Positions 6,021-8,887 of a stretch of DNA of 8,887 nt are shown in pieces. Below the pieces are notes generated by a model. The model made no database searches and was not told the DNA's origin. It was given only the letters and a program-made list of their open reading frames with translations. Origin of the DNA: DASZGI01 sp035938995 (GTDB lineage: Bacteria; Actinomycetota; Actinomycetes; Streptomycetales; Catenulisporaceae); the NCBI RefSeq assembly GCF_035938995.1, contig NZ_DASZGI010000095.1, forward strand, positions 1-8,887, in the 5' to 3' direction. Position 1 is the first letter of the stretch, and each line of letters starts with the position of its first letter. Both the position numbers and the translations under genes were made by a program.

Positions 6021-7613
6021 GTGGCCAAGTCGGTGAGCCGTCGCCGCATCGTCACGATGGGAGCTGCCGCGACTGTTGGCGCCGCGCTGCCGCTGGTACC
6101 GGGAACCGCCGCCGAGGCGGCGCCCTGGACCCCGACGGACCAGCCCGGCCGAGTCTTTGACGTCAGGCGGTTCGGCGCCAAGGGCGACGGTGTGACGATC
6201 GACTCCGACGCCGTCAACCGCGCGATCGACGAGGCCGCCAAGGCTCGGCCGCGCTCGGGCGGGGGGCCGGGCGGCACCGTCTACTTCCCGGCTGGCACGT
6301 ATGCCTGCTACTCGATCCGCCTAAAGAGCAACCTCGCCCTATACCTCGCGCAGGGCGCCACGCTGCTCGCCGCCGCGCCCGCCCGCGGAAAGGGCTACGA
6401 TCCGGCCGAGCCGGGAGCGGGCAATCCGTACCAGGATTACGCGCATAGCCACTGGCACAACAGTCTGATCTGGGGTGAGGGCCTCAATGACATCACCATC
6501 TGCGGCCCGGGTGGGATCGACGGTGACGGCCTGGTCGGCGACAGCAGGGAGGCCGATCCGGGGCAGGGCGACAAAGCGATCGCGCTGAAGCTCTGCCGCA
6601 ACGTCACGATCCGTGACATCACGACCCTCAACGGCGGCGGCTTGGCGATCCTGTTGACCGGTGTGGACAACGTGCGGGTCGACAACCTGGTCATCGACAC
6701 CGGCGGGGACGGGATCAACCTCGACTGCTGCCGCAACGTCCGGATCTCGGGCACCACCGTCAACTCGCCCAACGCGGACGCGATTGCGCTTAAGAGCTCG
6801 TACGCGCTGGGCGAGCCCCGCGCCACCGAGAACGTGACCATCGACAACTGCATGGTCAGCGGCTATGACCTCGGCACCCTGTACAACGGCACGTTCAAGA
6901 CGACGGCGTCGTACGGGCGGACCGGGCGGATCAAGCTCGGCACCGAATCCAACGGCGGGTTCAAGAACATCGCCGTCTCAAACGTGATCTTCGAGTACTG
7001 CCGCGGGCTGGCGCTGGAGAGCGTCGACGGCGGCCTGCTGGAGGACGTGACGATCAGCAACATCACCATGCGCCAGGTGCAGATGCCGATCTTCATGCGG
7101 CTGGGCTCGCGGATGCGCGGGCCGGCCGGCGCCCGGATCGGCAGGCTGCGCCGGGTCAACATCAGCGACGTCATCGCCTATAACGCCGACCCCCGCTACC
7201 CGTCCGCTATCTCCGGAATCCCCGGCCACCCCATCGAAGACGTCCGGATCAGCAATGTCCGGCACAACCTGACCGGCGGCCTCACGCCGGGAGACGTCGA
7301 CCAGAGCCCACCCGAGAACGAAGGCGCCTATCCCGAGATCACGATGTTCGGCCCCCTGCCCGCCTACGGCTTCTTCATCCGGCACGCCAAAGGCATAACG
7401 CTCGACAACGTCGAGGTCAGGTTCGAACAGCGCGACACCCGTCCCGCGTACGCATTGCGGGACGTGGCCGACGCCGACTTCCACCACAACCGGGCCGACA
7501 AGGTTCAAGGAACACCGACCTTCATCCTGGACCAGGTCAACGATTTCACCGTCACTACGAGCCGCCCGGTCCCCGACACCCGCTTGGACCACACCGTCCA
7601 TAAGGAACTGTGA
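6021..7613 (+). CDS. Tat-exported GH28-like right-handed beta-helix protein
   Basis: About 530 residues. The N-terminus has a twin-arginine signal (S6-R-R-R-I-V), a hydrophobic stretch and a likely cut after AEA33, so it is exported folded. Mature protein starts with VFDVRRFGAKGDGVTIDSDA (about 45-64), the entry module of pectate-lyase-3/GH28 beta-helices. Repeated N-V-x-I-x-x-x coils follow (NVTIRDI, NVRVDNLVI, NVRISGTTV, NVTIDNCMV). GH28 landmarks: GGDGINLD (D230) for the NTDG aspartate, NADA (251-254) where the Asp pair is expected, and TGRIK (R303, K305) for the RIK substrate motif. The first Asp of the pair is Ala252. Expected role is cleavage of a pectin-like or other acidic polysaccharide outside the cell, but the substrate is unknown. 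GTG 6021 is chosen for its AAGGGAGAA ribosome binding site; an in-frame ATG at 5955 lacks one and would bury the Tat signal. Confidence 0.88.
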   Translation: MAKSVSRRRIVTMGAAATVGAALPLVPGTAAEAAPWTPTDQPGRVFDVRRFGAKGDGVTIDSDAVNRAIDEAAKARPRSGGGPGGTVYFPAGTYACYSIRLKSNLALYLAQGATLLAAAPARGKGYDPAEPGAGNPYQDYAHSHWHNSLIWGEGLNDITICGPGGIDGDGLVGDSREADPGQGDKAIALKLCRNVTIRDITTLNGGGLAILLTGVDNVRVDNLVIDTGGDGINLDCCRNVRISGTTVNSPNADAIALKSSYALGEPRATENVTIDNCMVSGYDLGTLYNGTFKTTASYGRTGRIKLGTESNGGFKNIAVSNVIFEYCRGLALESVDGGLLEDVTISNITMRQVQMPIFMRLGSRMRGPAGARIGRLRRVNISDVIAYNADPRYPSAISGIPGHPIEDVRISNVRHNLTGGLTPGDVDQSPPENEGAYPEITMFGPLPAYGFFIRHAKGITLDNVEVRFEQRDTRPAYALRDVADADFHHNRADKVQGTPTFILDQVNDFTVTTSRPVPDTRLDHTVHKEL

Positions 7614-7691
7614 CCCCTCAATGGAATCCACTGCGCACCGAACGAGACGAATCCCCTCGCAATACCCTCCTACCTGCGGAAACCCTCAGAT

Positions 7692-7734
7692 GGCGGCGGG
7701 CGGCAGCTTCCCTACCGACAGGTCCCCCGCCGCC
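7692..7734 (+). repeat. 9-bp inverted repeat before the hydrolase gene
   Basis: GGCGGCGGG (7692-7700) and CCCGCCGCC (7726-7734) are perfectly complementary around a 25-base loop. The right arm ends two bases before the GGAG (7737-7740) that probably serves the GTG start at 7749. It could end transcripts from the GH28-like gene or modulate hydrolase translation. No T-run follows. Confidence 0.4.
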
Positions 7735-7748
7735 GCGGAGCGTTCGCC

Positions 7749-8780
7749 GTGAACCCGGAAATGGCCGAGGATCAGGCCTCGGATGCTTCTGTCGAGACCG
7801 CTCCGTCCCGTTGGCGACCTCGGCTGAAACGATGGGGGCGACGCATCGCGATCGGCTGCGCGGCGCTGCTCGTCCTGACCACCGCGGCGTCGTTCGTCTT
7901 CAACGCGTTCACGGCCGAGCGCGCCTTGCCGCCGCCGGGTCTGACCTATGTGGAGGCGGACGGCATCCGCACCCGCTACCAGGAGTGGGGCAGCACCGGC
8001 ACGCCGATCGTCCTGGTCCACGGCGCCTTCGAATCGGTCGACACCTGGTCGCGACTGGCACCGCTGCTCGCCCGCGGCCACCGCGTGTACGCCTTCGACC
8101 TCACCGGCTACGGCTACACCCAACGCAAAGGCCCCTACACCGTCGACCATCAAACCGATCAGCTGCTCGGCTTCCTCGACGCGATGCATCTGGGCGGCAC
8201 AGGCGATCGTCCCGTGTTGGTCGGACATTCAAGCGGCGCGGCCGTGGTATCGGAGGCCGCGTTGCGCTCGCCGGGACGTATCGCGGGTCTGATGCTGCTC
8301 GACGGTGACGCGCTGAACACCGGAGCGGGGCCACCGACCGCCTTCCGCTACATCCTGATAAACCCGTTCAAAACCAGCATCCTGCGCATCGGGCTCAGCT
8401 CCGACGCGCTGATCCGAAGCTTCTACAACTCCCAATGCGGACCCGGATGCCCCACCCTCGATCACGCGGGCGTCGACGTGTGGCGACGACCCTTCCAAGT
8501 ATCAGGAGCCGAAGACGCCTTGTGGAGCATGCTCGACGCGGGCGTACCCGGACTACCCGCCTCCCAGCTCACGGACCTGCACTCCGTGAACCTGCCCAAG
8601 TCAGTCGTTTTCGGCGGCAAGGACGACGTCTTCAGTCCCCAAACCCCAACGCAGACCGCCGAACGCATCGGCGCCCCACCACCGACCATCATTCCGAATG
8701 CCAAACACTTGACCATGATTTCCAACCCTGACGAGGTGGCGGCCGCCATCCGCGCCCTCACCGCGCGCGCTCCAGCGTGA
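7749..8780 (+). CDS. Membrane-anchored alpha/beta hydrolase
   Basis: 343 residues. A basic, Arg/Trp-rich cytoplasmic N-terminus (SRWRPRLKRWGRR, 20-32) precedes one membrane helix (about 33-54), so the catalytic domain should lie outside the membrane; an uncleaved anchor seems more likely than a signal peptide. The domain shows the oxyanion HGAF (91-94), strand FDLTGYGYT (116-124), nucleophile elbow GHSSG with S161, an acid at D292 or D293 (GGKDDVF) and catalytic H320 (NAKHLTM). These form the Ser-Asp-His triad of the alpha/beta-hydrolase fold (esterases, lipases, peroxidase-like hydrolases). A cap region of about 190-260 contains two cysteines (CGPGC) that could form a disulfide. GTG 7749 is preceded by GGAG; ATG 7761 is an alternative start. 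It follows the GH28-like gene by 135 bases, so separate transcription is possible. Substrate not identifiable. Confidence 0.9.
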   Translation: MNPEMAEDQASDASVETAPSRWRPRLKRWGRRIAIGCAALLVLTTAASFVFNAFTAERALPPPGLTYVEADGIRTRYQEWGSTGTPIVLVHGAFESVDTWSRLAPLLARGHRVYAFDLTGYGYTQRKGPYTVDHQTDQLLGFLDAMHLGGTGDRPVLVGHSSGAAVVSEAALRSPGRIAGLMLLDGDALNTGAGPPTAFRYILINPFKTSILRIGLSSDALIRSFYNSQCGPGCPTLDHAGVDVWRRPFQVSGAEDALWSMLDAGVPGLPASQLTDLHSVNLPKSVVFGGKDDVFSPQTPTQTAERIGAPPPTIIPNAKHLTMISNPDEVAAAIRALTARAPA

Positions 8781-8800
8781 CAGAAGCGCTGCAGGTTCAC

Positions 8801-8813
8801 CCCCCTCCGGGGG
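8801..8813 (+). terminator. Possible terminator hairpin after the hydrolase
   Basis: CCCCC (8801-8805), loop TCC, GGGGG (8809-8813), about 20 bases beyond the hydrolase TGA. It is a short all-GC stem with a tight loop and no T-run. Position after the last gene is the main support. The rest of the window to 8887 holds no gene I can support. Confidence 0.35.
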
Positions 8814-8887
8814 CAGGCGGTAGCTGGCTGGAAGCGTCACGGCGACAGTGGCCAAGACATGCCGGGCCGCAGGTGCGACATGCGTGA

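Noticed and set aside
6978..7631. Minus-strand open frame opposite the GH28-like gene
   Set aside because: No domain and no ribosome binding site; it mirrors codons of the coding strand.

Overview
The window is GC-rich throughout, its reading frames prefer G or C at the third codon position, and starts are ATG or GTG. Its gene families (a NarL-type two-component pair with an integral-membrane kinase, a drug-type ABC-2 exporter, a Tat-exported GH28-like protein) are typical of filamentous actinomycetes. I cannot fix the genus from the sequence.

Layout. (1) On the minus strand at 110-640 lies a hypothetical protein with two copies of a helix-turn-helix-like repeat. (2) About 700 bases (641-1344) hold no gene I can support, but contain a perfect 8+6+8 inverted repeat. 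(3) Also on the minus strand, a histidine kinase (2004-3224) and its response regulator (1345-2007) overlap by GTGA and form one operon. (4) The plus-strand stretch 3372-4061 is gene debris. It holds the N-terminal part of a small membrane protein, joined in frame to a broken second copy of the response regulator that has lost its start, about 40 internal codons, one base and a glutamine codon (now TAA). (5) The plus-strand ABC-2 exporter follows (ATPase 4174-5139, permease 5143-5946). It is preceded by an 18-codon leader ORF with a strong ribosome binding site, whose stop overlaps the ATPase start (ATGA) and which contains a strong hairpin. (6) A Tat-exported, GH28-like beta-helix protein follows at 6021-7613. 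(7) Last is a membrane-anchored alpha/beta hydrolase (7749-8780), then a GC hairpin.

How the parts may fit. The intact kinase/regulator pair runs divergently from the exporter, and a dead paralogue of the regulator lies directly upstream of the exporter. The simplest reading is an old two-component/ABC-exporter module that was duplicated and rearranged, leaving one working regulator, which probably controls the exporter. This is inference. The GH28-like protein and the hydrolase share the exporter's strand and may be co-transcribed, but nothing ties their activities to it directly. The points most worth a second look are the leader ORF and hairpin before the ATPase, the decayed chimeric regulator, and an alanine where one GH28 catalytic aspartate is expected. 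I see no rRNA, tRNA, CRISPR array or intact mobile element.
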